64,000 nucleotides of DNA from JAPLDA01 sp043787975 (lineage in GTDB: Bacteria > Bacteroidota > Bacteroidia > AKYH767-A > 2013-40CM-41-45). Of this stretch, positions 15,081-24,076 are shown in pieces. The position numbers and the translations under genes are program-made. Each line of letters begins with the position of its first letter. The first letter of the stretch is position 1. Under the pieces are notes generated by a model. That model was not told where the DNA came from, made no database searches, and worked only from the letters and a program-made list of their open reading frames with translations. The stretch lies in the NCBI GenBank assembly GCA_043787975.1, contig JAYVUK010000040.1, positions 12,569-76,568 on the forward strand, read 5' to 3'.

Positions 15081-17069
15081 TTATTGTACTGCTTTCGGCT
15101 GATTGGTTCCAGTGCTGAATGTGATCGGCACATTTGATCCGGCCGCACTCACGCGAATATATCCCTGCATCTCCTGGTGAAGCGCGGAACAGAAATCAGT
15201 ACAATACATTGGGAATACACCGGTACGTTCGGGTTTCCACGCAAGCGTCTGTGTTTCGCCCGGCATGATCAGTAACTCGGCATTGTTCGCACCTTTAACA
15301 GCGAAGCCATGCGGAACATCCCAATCCTGTTCAAGATTTGTAACATGGAAATAAACAACGTCTCCCATTTTTACTCCTTCAATGTTGTCAGGAACAAAGT
15401 GCGAACGGATCGCAGTCATGTACACATGCACTTCATTTCCTTTGCGTACAACTTTCGCTTCTTTTTCTCCTTTCGATACATACGGATTTTGATTGTCTTC
15501 AATCTTGTAAAACTTCGTGGAGTTTTTTGAAATCAGTTCTGCAGGTATTGCTTCAGCATAATGCGGTTCACCGATGGTTGGAAAGTCAAGGATGAGTTTC
15601 ATTTTTTCTCCGCTGATATCGAACAGTTGAGCACTCTGCGCGAGCTCCGGTCCGGTTGGCAGGTAACGGTCTTTCGTAATTTTATTATAAGCAATTAAAT
15701 ATTTTCCCCACGGTTTTCTTGTCGGCCCGCCGGGAATGCTTAGATGACCTACAGAATAATATGTCGGTACACGATCTACTACCTGCAAATCGCTGATGCG
15801 CCATTTCACTACTTCAGATGAAACGAAGAAAGAGGTGTACGCATATCCTTTTCCGTCAAACTCTGTATGCAAAGGTCCAAGTCCGGGTTTTTTAACTTCA
15901 CCATGCAACACGGCATCGTATTTTAAAACAGGAATGCCTTCGTAGTTTCCTTCAAAATTTTTATCGGCAATTGCTTTTTGAATTTTTGTAAAAGAGAAAA
16001 CAGGAATCATAGCTGCGAGTTTTCCGCTGCCGACAATGTATTCACCTGTCGGATCGGTGTCGCAACCATGTGGTGATTTCGGGCAAGGCATAAAATAAAC
16101 CATGTCAGGACAATCTTTCGGATCTAACATGGTAACTTCTTTTTCAATGGTTGAAGTGGCAGCGTGAGTTTTCTCACTGTATACATTGTGTGCATACGCG
16201 ACTGTTCTCTTCTGACCTTTGCCGGCTTTCCAATATTCTTCTGCTTTTTTCCAATTGATTGCCATTACAAAATCTTTGTCTTTCTGAGAAGCGTTTACTT
16301 CTAACAATGTATTTGCCCGTTCCGAATTGTAACAGCTAAAGAAAAACCATCCGTGTGAAACTCCTTTTCCGGCGCGCGCCAAATCAAAGTTTACACCGGG
16401 TAATAAAATCTGGAAAGCGATTTTCATTTCTCCTGAAGTTTTATCTACACTGATAAAACTTACGGTGCCATGGAAATTTTGTTTGTACGTATTGATGGGA
16501 ACATCTCCGTTGGTGTTATCCATGGGAATACTAAAGCGGGTTCCTGCAACAACATATTCAGAATTTTCTGTGATGAACGGAGAGGAGTGGTTACCCGCGC
16601 TGTTGGGAATTTCAATAATCTCTGCTGTATGAAAAGTTCGTAAATCGATCCTCGCAATGCGTGGTGTATTGTTACCGTTTCCGAAAACCCAGCGACCGTC
16701 CTGTATTCCATCCGTTTCGGAAAGTGCGATGTGATGCAAATCGTCCCATGGAACAAAGCCATGCGATGTGTTAAGCATCGGTTTTGTTTCTTCGTTGTAG
16801 CCATATCCTTTTTCAGGGTCAACCGAAAAAACAGGAATCACGCGGAACAAACGGCCGGAAGGGATTCCATAAACACTCATTTGCCCGCTAAAACCACCGG
16901 AAACGAAATCATAAAATTCATCGTATTTGCCCGGTGCAACGTATGCTTTTTGAGCGGCATCACCACCAGTGGCGCTTGAAACATTTTTAGGTTTGCAACC
17001 CTTAAGAATTAAAATGCCGGCTATTATTAAGGCGGCAAGCAAAAGATAATTTCCAATTTTATTTTTCAT
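15081..17069 (-). CDS. nosZ: Nitrous-oxide reductase, clade II, predicted lipid-anchored
   Basis: Reduces N2O to N2 with electrons from c-type cytochromes. Translation from the ATG at 17069 gives 662 residues; the frame extends to 17102, but the upstream residues are not signal-like. The N-terminus is a Sec signal ending in lipobox ILKGC, not the Tat signal of clade I enzymes. The seven-bladed propeller has the Cu-Z His pair in DDLHHIALSETDG, then HTEFDGKGYAYTS and EPHYAEAIP. The C-terminal cupredoxin has the full Cu-A site C-x3-C-x3-H-x2-M in CTDFCSALHQEM. The gene is preceded by a cytochrome c lipoprotein (51 nt) and followed by a fasciclin gene. No nirS, nirK or nor gene is visible in the window. 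Confidence 0.96.
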   Translation of the reverse strand: MKNKIGNYLLLAALIIAGILILKGCKPKNVSSATGGDAAQKAYVAPGKYDEFYDFVSGGFSGQMSVYGIPSGRLFRVIPVFSVDPEKGYGYNEETKPMLNTSHGFVPWDDLHHIALSETDGIQDGRWVFGNGNNTPRIARIDLRTFHTAEIIEIPNSAGNHSSPFITENSEYVVAGTRFSIPMDNTNGDVPINTYKQNFHGTVSFISVDKTSGEMKIAFQILLPGVNFDLARAGKGVSHGWFFFSCYNSERANTLLEVNASQKDKDFVMAINWKKAEEYWKAGKGQKRTVAYAHNVYSEKTHAATSTIEKEVTMLDPKDCPDMVYFMPCPKSPHGCDTDPTGEYIVGSGKLAAMIPVFSFTKIQKAIADKNFEGNYEGIPVLKYDAVLHGEVKKPGLGPLHTEFDGKGYAYTSFFVSSEVVKWRISDLQVVDRVPTYYSVGHLSIPGGPTRKPWGKYLIAYNKITKDRYLPTGPELAQSAQLFDISGEKMKLILDFPTIGEPHYAEAIPAELISKNSTKFYKIEDNQNPYVSKGEKEAKVVRKGNEVHVYMTAIRSHFVPDNIEGVKMGDVVYFHVTNLEQDWDVPHGFAVKGANNAELLIMPGETQTLAWKPERTGVFPMYCTDFCSALHQEMQGYIRVSAAGSNVPITFSTGTNQPKAVQ

Positions 17070-17120
17070 GTGTTTTATATATTTATGTGTGCACTCAATC
17101 ATTCAATATCATGACAGGGG

Positions 17121-17600
17121 TTATTTTACTCCGTCATTTTTGCGCATGAATTCCAGCACATGCCGCGCATCAGCATCACTCAGGCTTTGATTCGGCATGC
17201 GCACAAGGCATTCTTCCAACATGGCTTGTGCAGCAGGATCTTTTGTAATCATTTCATCCGTGTTGGTTGCAAAATTCATGATCCATTCCGGCTTCCTGCG
17301 TGTTGTAACACCAGACCAACCCGGACCAACCAGTTTTTCTTTTGTGAGCCGGTGACAGGCAGAACATTTTAAATCATAGATTCCATTTCCTTCTTTAGCC
17401 ATAGCAGGATCGAGGGCCGCAGCGATCTCAACGTTTTTAAATTTGCCGATACCTTTTGCATCTAAGGCTTTTGAAGCAGAGTCTTCTTTAAAAAGATCAG
17501 CTGTTGCATTTGGGTTTTCTGCAGGTTCTTTTTTTTCTGTGTTGCCTCCGCAAGCGTACAACAGCAATGAAATTCCGGAAATGATAAGTAGTTTTTTCAT
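17121..17600 (-). CDS. Cytochrome c lipoprotein, probable electron donor to NosZ
   Basis: A 159-residue lipoprotein (lipobox LLYAC) with one haem site CSACH (about residue 85) and a Met ligand in CLVRMPNQSL. Clade II nos clusters often carry such a cytochrome, likely the electron donor to the Cu-A site. The start is the ATG at 17600; the longer frame from a TTG at 17726 adds residues with no signal-like character and would run through the operators. It is the first gene of the nos operon, directly behind the tandem-operator promoter. A clear paralogue lies at 23559-24041, sharing the block LVGPGW-GVTTRR-PEWIMNF. Confidence 0.92.
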   Translation of the reverse strand: MKKLLIISGISLLLYACGGNTEKKEPAENPNATADLFKEDSASKALDAKGIGKFKNVEIAAALDPAMAKEGNGIYDLKCSACHRLTKEKLVGPGWSGVTTRRKPEWIMNFATNTDEMITKDPAAQAMLEECLVRMPNQSLSDADARHVLEFMRKNDGVK

Positions 17601-17651
17601 AGATTTAAATTTGGTGGTAAAACTGTGGGATGAGGCATTTATTTTCGTCCG

Positions 17652-17717
17652 TAAACATAAAACAGGACTGCATGATGGTAAATGAGTTTGGTCATGAATA
17701 ACCATGAGACCTATCAT
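17652..17717 (-). promoter_or_regulatory. Tandem operator pair plus -7 box for the nos operon
   Basis: Proximal site ATGA-N6-TCAT (17682-17695, centre 17688.5) and distal site ATGA-N6-TCAT (17704-17717, centre 17710.5) are both perfect and 22 bp apart. On the minus strand the box TATGTTTA (7 of 8 to a TAnnTTTR-like box) starts at 17659, 29.5 bp from the proximal centre. The expected leader to the ATG at 17600 is about 45 nt. Confidence 0.7.
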
Positions 17718-17992
17718 GATTGACAATCAAAACTTTTGGTTTATAATAATCACGTATAAATTTTGATCGTATGGACTCATGATAGAATTATTGAACATTA
17801 AAGGTGAATACTGCTCTTATTAAAAGCATTACACAATTTTGGAAATTAGTTTCATGATTCACACATTATGTCAGCAGTTTTTAAGTTAAAAGATCCTGTA
17901 GTGCCTGAAGTATACGCAACGTCGGAGTAAAGTATAAAGCCGATAAACAAGATCACAAAAGCAGTCACCTTTCAGCATTGTGCGTTCCCTAT
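17718..17992. other. Intergenic remainder between nos promoter and ric
   Basis: Together with the promoter and leader this makes about 390 bases without a gene (17601-17992). This distal part is AT-rich, with no convincing ORF, hairpin terminator or repeat. Confidence 0.4.
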
Positions 17993-18718
17993 TTAGTTCA
18001 GCAAAGGCATATTTAATCCGGACAACAATGTCAATGCTTTCGGAAACAAAATATTGTTTTCTAAATGTACATGCTGATGTAGATCGCGTTCAAATATTTT
18101 TAATTCTTCAAGCGAGAGCTGAAAGGTTGTGCAGGCATTTGCCGGAGGTGTATAATCATTGCTTAATGTTTTAATCATCTCCATTAATTTTCCGGCCTCT
18201 TCATGTTCACTTTCCATGACCTGTATTGGACCCTCTATAGAATTTTCTCCCAATTGGTTGCCTTCTTTGAAAAGGGCCTCCAATGCTTTGATACGTGGAA
18301 AGAGAATGGTCTCTTCTTTCATCATGTGCTGTTCAAAAGCAATTTTTATTTCATTAAATAAAATTTTTATGCTTTTCATTTCAGGATGTGCATCTCCATG
18401 CTTTGAAGCAACTTTTTCAAGATGCTGTTGAATAAGAGGAAGGTTTTCTGTTACGTAGCGATGATGATTTTCGAGAATATAATCCACCAATTGCGCTAAG
18501 GAAAAATTACTGAAATCATTTTCAGAGGCGACTGTATTCTCAAAAAGATTTTCGAGTTTCTTTTTTACTTCTGTTAGTTTTTCGGGATCGTTTGAAATGG
18601 CTTCAGATAATTTCTGTTTTCCCCGGCAACAGAAGTCCAGGTTGTACTTCTCAAATAATGCTGCAGCTTCGGGTTTCGATGTTGCAATTTCTGCCAGTGA
18701 AAGATTTTCTATTTTCAT
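17993..18718 (-). CDS. ric: Ric/YtfE-type iron-sulfur cluster repair di-iron protein
   Basis: A 241-residue protein with the N-terminal ScdA/DUF542 domain (LAEIATSKPEA, then FEKYNLDFCCRG at about 24-34) and a C-terminal haemerythrin-like four-helix bundle with iron-binding His/Glu residues in NHHRYV, FEQHMMKEE, ESEHEEAG and HQHVHLENN. The family repairs Fe-S clusters damaged by NO or oxidants. The gene is monocistronic, divergent from ccoI, and shares its two operators, so it should be co-induced with the oxidase and nos genes. This fits protection against NO made while respiring nitrogen oxides. Confidence 0.92.
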   Translation of the reverse strand: MKIENLSLAEIATSKPEAAALFEKYNLDFCCRGKQKLSEAISNDPEKLTEVKKKLENLFENTVASENDFSNFSLAQLVDYILENHHRYVTENLPLIQQHLEKVASKHGDAHPEMKSIKILFNEIKIAFEQHMMKEETILFPRIKALEALFKEGNQLGENSIEGPIQVMESEHEEAGKLMEMIKTLSNDYTPPANACTTFQLSLEELKIFERDLHQHVHLENNILFPKALTLLSGLNMPLLN

Positions 18719-18764
18719 TTTTCGTAATATTTAATAATAAAGTGTTATGAATATTTAAGGAGCG

Positions 18765-18860
18765 TAATAGTAAAGATTGCTACCGATGTAAAACATGATT
18801 CTAATCATAAGTCAACCTGACTTTGATCACAGGCGTTGAAAAGATGTTAAAATACATTTG
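18765..18860. promoter_or_regulatory. Shared divergent operators for ric (minus) and ccoI (plus)
   Basis: Two sites, ATGA-N6-TCAT (18795-18808, centre 18801.5) and CTGA-N6-TCAC (18817-18830, centre 18823.5), are 22 bp apart. Rightward, box TACATTTG (18853-18860, perfect) starts 29.5 bp from the second centre and 51.5 bp from the first. Leftward, TACTATTA (18772-18765, weaker) starts 29.5 bp from the first and 51.5 from the second. Each site is thus proximal for one gene and distal for the other. Confidence 0.68.
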
Positions 18861-18887
18861 ACTTTGAATCAAATCTGCAATTCATTT

Positions 18888-21311
18888 ATGTTGGAGAATA
18901 TTTTAGTAAAAGAAAAATTGCAATGCTATCACTGTGGCGATGAATGTAAAACCGATCTCATCTTTTTTGATGAAAAGAATTTTTGTTGCAAAGGATGTAA
19001 GCTTGTCTATGATATCCTGAAGGAAAACAATCTCTGCTCTTATTATAACATCAATTCTGCTCCCGGCATATCATCAAAAAAATCAATTTATAAAGAGCAG
19101 TTTGCGTTTCTGGATGATGAAAGAGTAAAACAAAAACTTCTTCGTTTCACCGATGGTAGAATATCTTCCGTCATCCTTTATATTCCGCAAATACATTGCA
19201 GCAGTTGTATCTGGCTGCTTGAGAACCTCAATCGGATTAACGATGGTGTTGTTCGTTCGATGGTTAATTTTTCGAGAAGGGAAGTAACGATTTCATTTTC
19301 GGAAAAAATTTCATTGCGCGAAATTGTTGAACTTCTTTCTGCTATTGGCTATGAGCCGATCATCAAGCTTGAAGACGTGGAAAGCAATAGGAAAGAAAGT
19401 AAGGATTGGACGACCGTTTATAAAATCGGTGTAGCCGGATTTTGTTTTGGTAACATCATGTTGTTTAGTTTTCCCGAATATTTTTCTTCCGGTCATTACG
19501 TCGAAACAGGGTTTAAGGAAATTTTCAGTTACCTCAATTTTGCTTTGTCTCTTCCTGTCTTTTTTTATTGCAGCAGCCAGTTTTTTCGATCCGCTGCTTT
19601 AAGTTTAAAACAAAAATTTCTGAATATAGATGTCCCGATAGCACTCGGTATCCTGGTGATGTTTCTAAGGAGTTCGTATGAAATAATCAGCGCGAACGGT
19701 GCAGGCTATATGGATACAATGTCAGGACTTGTTTTTTTTATGCTTATCGGGCGTGCGTTTCAGAATAAAACGTATGAAACAATTTCTTTTGAGCGTGACT
19801 ACAAATCTTTTTTTCCGGTCTCGGTGATGATACGAAGAAAGAAAAATGATACGTCCATTCCGGTCTCGGATCTGAAAATTTCTGACCGCATTATCATCCG
19901 AAATGAAGAATTGATTCCGGCAGATGCAGTGTTGATTAAGGGTCCGGCAAACATTGATTACAGTTTTGTAACCGGAGAATCTGTGCCCGTCTCAAAACAT
20001 GAAGGGGAATTAATTTACGCAGGTGGAAAGCAAATGGGAACAGCCATTGAACTGGAAGTAGTAAAAAATATTTCCCAGAGTTATCTCACCCAGTTATGGA
20101 ACAACAATGCCTATAACAGTAAAAGAGATGAAAGTTCATTTCAACAACTGGTGAATCGAATCAGTCATTATTTCACAATGGCTCTTATTGCCGTAGCGCT
20201 TATATCATTTGGCTGGTGGTTTTTTCAACATGATCTGTCGAGGGGAATGAATGCTTTTACAGCGGTGCTGATTATTGCATGCCCGTGCGCCCTCGCAATA
20301 TCGTCTCCGTTCACATTAGGGAATATTCTCCGCGTTTTTGGTCGTCATCAATTTTTTCTGAAAAATTATGCTGTGATTGAAAAGCTGGCAAAGATTGATA
20401 CGATCATTTTTGATAAAACGGGAACACTGACAAAAACTAACTCATCAAAAATTTCTTTTGTCGGAGACAAACTGACCATGGATGAAATGAAAATGGTGAA
20501 GTCGCTCGTGCATCATTCGTCACATCCGTTAAGCAGAATCATGGATGAGGATATGAAGGAAATTCCCGTGATGAATATAAAGGGATTCAAAGAGGAACCG
20601 GGCAAAGGCATTTCGGGAATTGTGTTTGATGTTCCGGTAAAAATTGGTTCGGCACCATTCACGGAAGCAGGAAATAGCGACGACTTAAATTCAATTAAAA
20701 TTTTTGTTTCGATCAATGACAATGTTCGAGGATATTTTGCTTTACAAAATGAATATAGGAATGGAGTGGAGGAGGTTGTTCGTCAATTGAAAAAATCAGG
20801 CTATCAACTTGCTGTTCTTTCCGGCGATCATGATGGTGAAAAAAAATACCTGGAGGAAATTTTCGGAAAGGAAGTTACAATACGTTTTAATCAGTCACCT
20901 TCTGATAAATTAAGGTTTGTTCAGCAGCTTCAACGAAGTGGCAGAAATGTACTAATGATTGGCGATGGACTGAATGACGCCGGAGCTTTAAAGCAAAGCC
21001 ATGTTGGGATTTCTGTTTCTGATGACACCAATAATTTTTCACCAGCATGTGATGGAATTCTGAACGCAGATAAATTGAACAAGCTGCCCTCGCTTTTGAG
21101 AATTTCCAAGTCCAGTCAAAAGATCATTCTTTTCAGTTTTGTAATTGCTCTCCTTTACAATGCAGTGGGTTTATCATTTGCTGTCACCGGTCACCTTTCA
21201 CCTGTTGTTGCTGCGATCCTGATGCCGATCAGTGCTGTAACAATTATTTCTTTTACAACGGGAGTTTCGAATTGGGTTGGAAAAATGATGTTGTCTGGCA
21301 GATATGATTAG
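18888..21311 (+). CDS. ccoI: Copper-transporting P-type ATPase for cbb3 oxidase assembly
   Basis: An 807-residue P1B ATPase of the CcoI/FixI type, which delivers copper for cbb3 oxidase maturation. A Cys-rich N-terminal metal domain (CYHCGDEC, CCKGC) is followed by an HMA domain with HCSSC (about residue 105). Then come membrane helices, the actuator TGES, the copper-channel motif ACPCALAIS, phosphorylation motif DKTGTLT, SSHPLS of the N-domain and GDGLNDAGAL. I start at the ATG at 18888; an earlier TTG at 18858 overlaps the -7 box. It stands before the cytochrome and cco genes and has the same promoter grammar as ccoS-NOQP. Confidence 0.93.
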   Translation: MLENILVKEKLQCYHCGDECKTDLIFFDEKNFCCKGCKLVYDILKENNLCSYYNINSAPGISSKKSIYKEQFAFLDDERVKQKLLRFTDGRISSVILYIPQIHCSSCIWLLENLNRINDGVVRSMVNFSRREVTISFSEKISLREIVELLSAIGYEPIIKLEDVESNRKESKDWTTVYKIGVAGFCFGNIMLFSFPEYFSSGHYVETGFKEIFSYLNFALSLPVFFYCSSQFFRSAALSLKQKFLNIDVPIALGILVMFLRSSYEIISANGAGYMDTMSGLVFFMLIGRAFQNKTYETISFERDYKSFFPVSVMIRRKKNDTSIPVSDLKISDRIIIRNEELIPADAVLIKGPANIDYSFVTGESVPVSKHEGELIYAGGKQMGTAIELEVVKNISQSYLTQLWNNNAYNSKRDESSFQQLVNRISHYFTMALIAVALISFGWWFFQHDLSRGMNAFTAVLIIACPCALAISSPFTLGNILRVFGRHQFFLKNYAVIEKLAKIDTIIFDKTGTLTKTNSSKISFVGDKLTMDEMKMVKSLVHHSSHPLSRIMDEDMKEIPVMNIKGFKEEPGKGISGIVFDVPVKIGSAPFTEAGNSDDLNSIKIFVSINDNVRGYFALQNEYRNGVEEVVRQLKKSGYQLAVLSGDHDGEKKYLEEIFGKEVTIRFNQSPSDKLRFVQQLQRSGRNVLMIGDGLNDAGALKQSHVGISVSDDTNNFSPACDGILNADKLNKLPSLLRISKSSQKIILFSFVIALLYNAVGLSFAVTGHLSPVVAAILMPISAVTIISFTTGVSNWVGKMMLSGRYD

Positions 21312-21572
21312 AGTCATGTTAAATAGCTGTGTGGATTGATAATCTTCATATCGCAGGTTTTATTGTTAACCGAATTTTATCTCTGAAATATTCTACATCT
21401 TCTCATCAAAAAAAATGGAACAAGACAAGATCGAAATGAGCACTACAAGAGAATGTGTGAATTATACAATTTGTTTCCAAAATTATGTAACATGTTCATC
21501 GGAATGATAGTCCATTTTTACTTCGCGTTTATTTGATGTCATGCTTCGATAAAAGATTCATAAAGTGGTAAA

Positions 21573-22016
21573 ATGAAAAAAATAATCCTTCACTCATTCA
21601 TCGTTATGTTGACTTGCTTCCTGGGTTCAAATCATATTTACGGACAAGCATCGCAAAAGGAGCTCAGCGAGCATAGGAAAAAATGGAATTCTCCTGCATG
21701 GTCTGATACATTAAGAAACCCGTATGCAAATAATTTGTCGTTGACAGATAGCGGCAAAGCCATGTATAAGAAAATCTGTTCCGTTTGTCATGGCAATTCA
21801 GGAAAAGGAGATGGTGTAGCTGCCGCAGGTTTGGCTGTAAGTCCTGCGGATCATACGTCAGCACATGTGCAAATGCAACCAGACGGAGTACTTTTTTGGG
21901 AACTCAGTAATGGTCATGCGCCAATGCCGGCTTATAAAAGCATGCTTACCGAAAAGCAGCGCTGGTCATTGGTAAATTATATTCGAACATTAAGCGCTAA
22001 ATCAAAGATGAAATAA
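21573..22016 (+). CDS. Periplasmic class I cytochrome c
   Basis: A 147-residue exported protein with a signal peptide (1 to about 25, ending IYGQA) and one haem site CSVCHGNSGKGDG (about 69-81). The distal Met ligand is likely in HAPMPAY (about 118-124). A small soluble electron carrier. It heads a run of four same-strand genes (cytochrome, porin-like protein, mini-cytochrome, cytochrome lipoprotein) between ccoI and the cco operon. The spacing to the porin-like gene is 42 nt, so they probably share a transcript. The electron acceptor, oxidase or NosZ, cannot be told from the sequence. Confidence 0.88.
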   Translation: MKKIILHSFIVMLTCFLGSNHIYGQASQKELSEHRKKWNSPAWSDTLRNPYANNLSLTDSGKAMYKKICSVCHGNSGKGDGVAAAGLAVSPADHTSAHVQMQPDGVLFWELSNGHAPMPAYKSMLTEKQRWSLVNYIRTLSAKSKMK

Positions 22017-22058
22017 GTATTTAACAATCCCGATGTACCGGGGCTAAAAATAAAAACT

Positions 22059-23183
22059 ATGAAAAAAATAATCTTACTAACTCTTGGGTTCTGTTCGATG
22101 CTGTCATTGGCTTCCTTCGCTCAAAATGAGGGTGGTGCCACCAAGCTTTTCATTGCAGGTCATACAACGGTGACTGCAGTTATGGATTCGGGGCAAAACA
22201 ATTTCAGCGATGCAAATTTCTCGGCTATTTTTCTCTACAAATTGTCAGACAAATTATTTGTGGAATCGGAAATCGAAATTGAAACAGGTGGCGGAGAACC
22301 GGATATTGGACTGGAGCATGCTAATTTAATTTGGTTGATTGATAAGAATATTGCATTTCATGCAGGACGTTTTGTTCCGCATTTCGGAATGTACAGAGGC
22401 AGGTTAGCCGAAGGTTTTATGAATCGTTTCGCTTCCGACCCGGTTGGATATGGTGATGGCGGAATCGGAACCATGGAAGCCGTGGGCTTTGGTTTCACAG
22501 GAGGTTTTGCTGCAGGCGTTTCTAAATTCAATTATGATTTGTGGGTTTCAAACGGTCCCGAACTTTTGACAGATGCGGAAAATGCCGGTCAGTTTGAATA
22601 TGAAGCATACAATGATAACAACATGAACAAGGCAACCGGAGGACGTATAGGCTTTTTACCATTCTCCAACTCATGCCTTGAACTCGGAATGTCGTATGAA
22701 AATGCCGCGAAGGCAGGCAACCAATATTCTGAGTTTGAAAAAATCGGAGTGAGAGCCATGGCGTTTGATCTCAACTTCTATCATTCCATTCCTGCTTTGA
22801 AAAGTACATTACGACTGGTTGGAGAATACAAAAAACAAAATGTCGACAATTACGATTATCCTGTGCAAGACGATACAACAGGAGCAGTTATGCATTTCAA
22901 TAACACGGCAAATACATATTATGGGATGATTTCAATTCGTCCAACAGGCTCAAAAAATTCTGTCTTAAGAAATTTTGAAATCGCATTTCGGTACTCCAAA
23001 TACACCACACCTGATGGCGCACCGTGGGCTTACTACAATGCAGATGGAAAGAATGTACCACGATCACAATCCGCTGTCGCTCTCAATTATTGGCTAAAAT
23101 GGAATTGTGTTGCAAAACTCTGTTTTCAAAAACAGGATGGTGTAACTGATCAAATTTTTGTTCAAATGTATTATGGCTTTTAA
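22059..23183 (+). CDS. Porin-like outer-membrane protein
   Basis: A 374-residue protein with a signal peptide (1-21, ending ASFAQ), alternating beta strands through the whole length, and a C-terminal aromatic strand ending VQMYYGF, as expected of an outer-membrane barrel. The N-terminal half (FVESEIEIETGGGEPDIGLEHANLIWLI, then GRFVPHFGMYRGRLAEGF) resembles phosphate-selective-type porins, but I cannot assign a substrate. Flanked on both sides by small c-type cytochromes, it may be co-regulated with them; an outer-membrane conduit role would be speculation. Confidence 0.75.
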   Translation: MKKIILLTLGFCSMLSLASFAQNEGGATKLFIAGHTTVTAVMDSGQNNFSDANFSAIFLYKLSDKLFVESEIEIETGGGEPDIGLEHANLIWLIDKNIAFHAGRFVPHFGMYRGRLAEGFMNRFASDPVGYGDGGIGTMEAVGFGFTGGFAAGVSKFNYDLWVSNGPELLTDAENAGQFEYEAYNDNNMNKATGGRIGFLPFSNSCLELGMSYENAAKAGNQYSEFEKIGVRAMAFDLNFYHSIPALKSTLRLVGEYKKQNVDNYDYPVQDDTTGAVMHFNNTANTYYGMISIRPTGSKNSVLRNFEIAFRYSKYTTPDGAPWAYYNADGKNVPRSQSAVALNYWLKWNCVAKLCFQKQDGVTDQIFVQMYYGF

Positions 23184-23210
23184 TTACTAAAATAAGAAAG
23201 GGAAAAAAAT

Positions 23211-23477
23211 ATGAAAAAGATAATCATACTTATAACAATCCTGATATCAGGAAGCGCTATGTTTTTGAACAGTTGTGCGCCGACAAAAGAAATTGCTGAA
23301 AAAAGTGGTGCGCAATTGTGGGGTGAAAATTGTAACCGTTGTCATAGCGCGCCATCCCAGGATCAATATTCTAAAGATCAATGGGGAATTATCGGTACAC
23401 ACATGAAAATGAAAGCCGGTATCACAGATGATGAAGCAACCAAAATTGTAGCATTCCTGAGAAACGAACAGCAGTAA
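23211..23477 (+). CDS. Small cytochrome c lipoprotein
   Basis: An 88-residue lipoprotein (lipobox FLNSC at about residue 22) with one haem motif CNRCH (about 41-45) and likely Met ligand in HMKMKAGIT. It is among the smallest c-type cytochromes expected, with the fold reduced to three helices. The gene lies 27 nt after the porin-like gene. Its anchoring suggests it shuttles electrons on the membrane face near the respiratory complexes. Confidence 0.85.
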   Translation: MKKIIILITILISGSAMFLNSCAPTKEIAEKSGAQLWGENCNRCHSAPSQDQYSKDQWGIIGTHMKMKAGITDDEATKIVAFLRNEQQ

Positions 23478-23558
23478 AATTTACTTCATCATTTATTAAG
23501 TTTCACCTTTCGTGTAAACTATGCATAACTTAGGTTTTTATTTCTAAAATCCACTCAC

Positions 23559-24041
23559 ATGAAACGCCAACAATTTTTTATTGCAGCAGTACTGATCACT
23601 ATATTTTTTGTACGCTGTGGTTCTAATAATAAGCCAGCCGAAGAAAATAATCCCAATGCAGGAGGCAACCTGATGAAAGAAGCTGAAACCAGGAAGAATG
23701 ATAACAAGGGAATAGGCAAATTTAAAAACATTGACCTCTCGCAGCCATTGAATGAAGGGATGATTACCAAAGCCCAACCGATCTATGATTCAAAATGTTT
23801 TGCCTGCCATAAACTCACAGATGAAAAATTGGTTGGGCCGGGCTGGAAAGGCGTTACCACGAGAAGAACCCCTGAATGGATAATGAATTTTATAACCAAT
23901 ACAAGTGTGATGTTGGACAGTGATCTTGTTGCACAGAAGGAAATGATAACCTGTGTGGTGCGCATGCCTGACCAGGGACTGACTGATGATGAAGCTCGCT
24001 CCATTCTTGAATTCATTCGTAAGAATGATTTGCAGAAATAG
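23559..24041 (+). CDS. Cytochrome c lipoprotein, paralogue of the nos-operon cytochrome
   Basis: A 160-residue lipoprotein (FFVRC lipobox) with haem motif CFACH (about residue 82) and Met ligand in CVVRMPDQGL. It shares the blocks KGIGKFKNIDL, LVGPGWKGVTTRR and PEWIMNFITNT with the cytochrome at 17121-17600, so the two are duplicates. One heads the nos operon and the other sits beside the cco operon, suggesting specialised electron carriers for N2O and O2 reduction, or a shared backup. The end is convergent with the membrane protein gene at 24077. Confidence 0.9.
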   Translation: MKRQQFFIAAVLITIFFVRCGSNNKPAEENNPNAGGNLMKEAETRKNDNKGIGKFKNIDLSQPLNEGMITKAQPIYDSKCFACHKLTDEKLVGPGWKGVTTRRTPEWIMNFITNTSVMLDSDLVAQKEMITCVVRMPDQGLTDDEARSILEFIRKNDLQK

Positions 24042-24076
24042 TTTTCTGTCTTGAAAGGACATAAGACCGCAGGTCG

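Noticed and set aside
21337..21348. A further TGA-N6-TCA match upstream of the cytochrome gene at 21573
   Set aside because: It is about 225 bp from the gene, has no partner at 22 bp and no TAnnTTTG box at the right distance. Single matches are expected by chance about every 4 kb.
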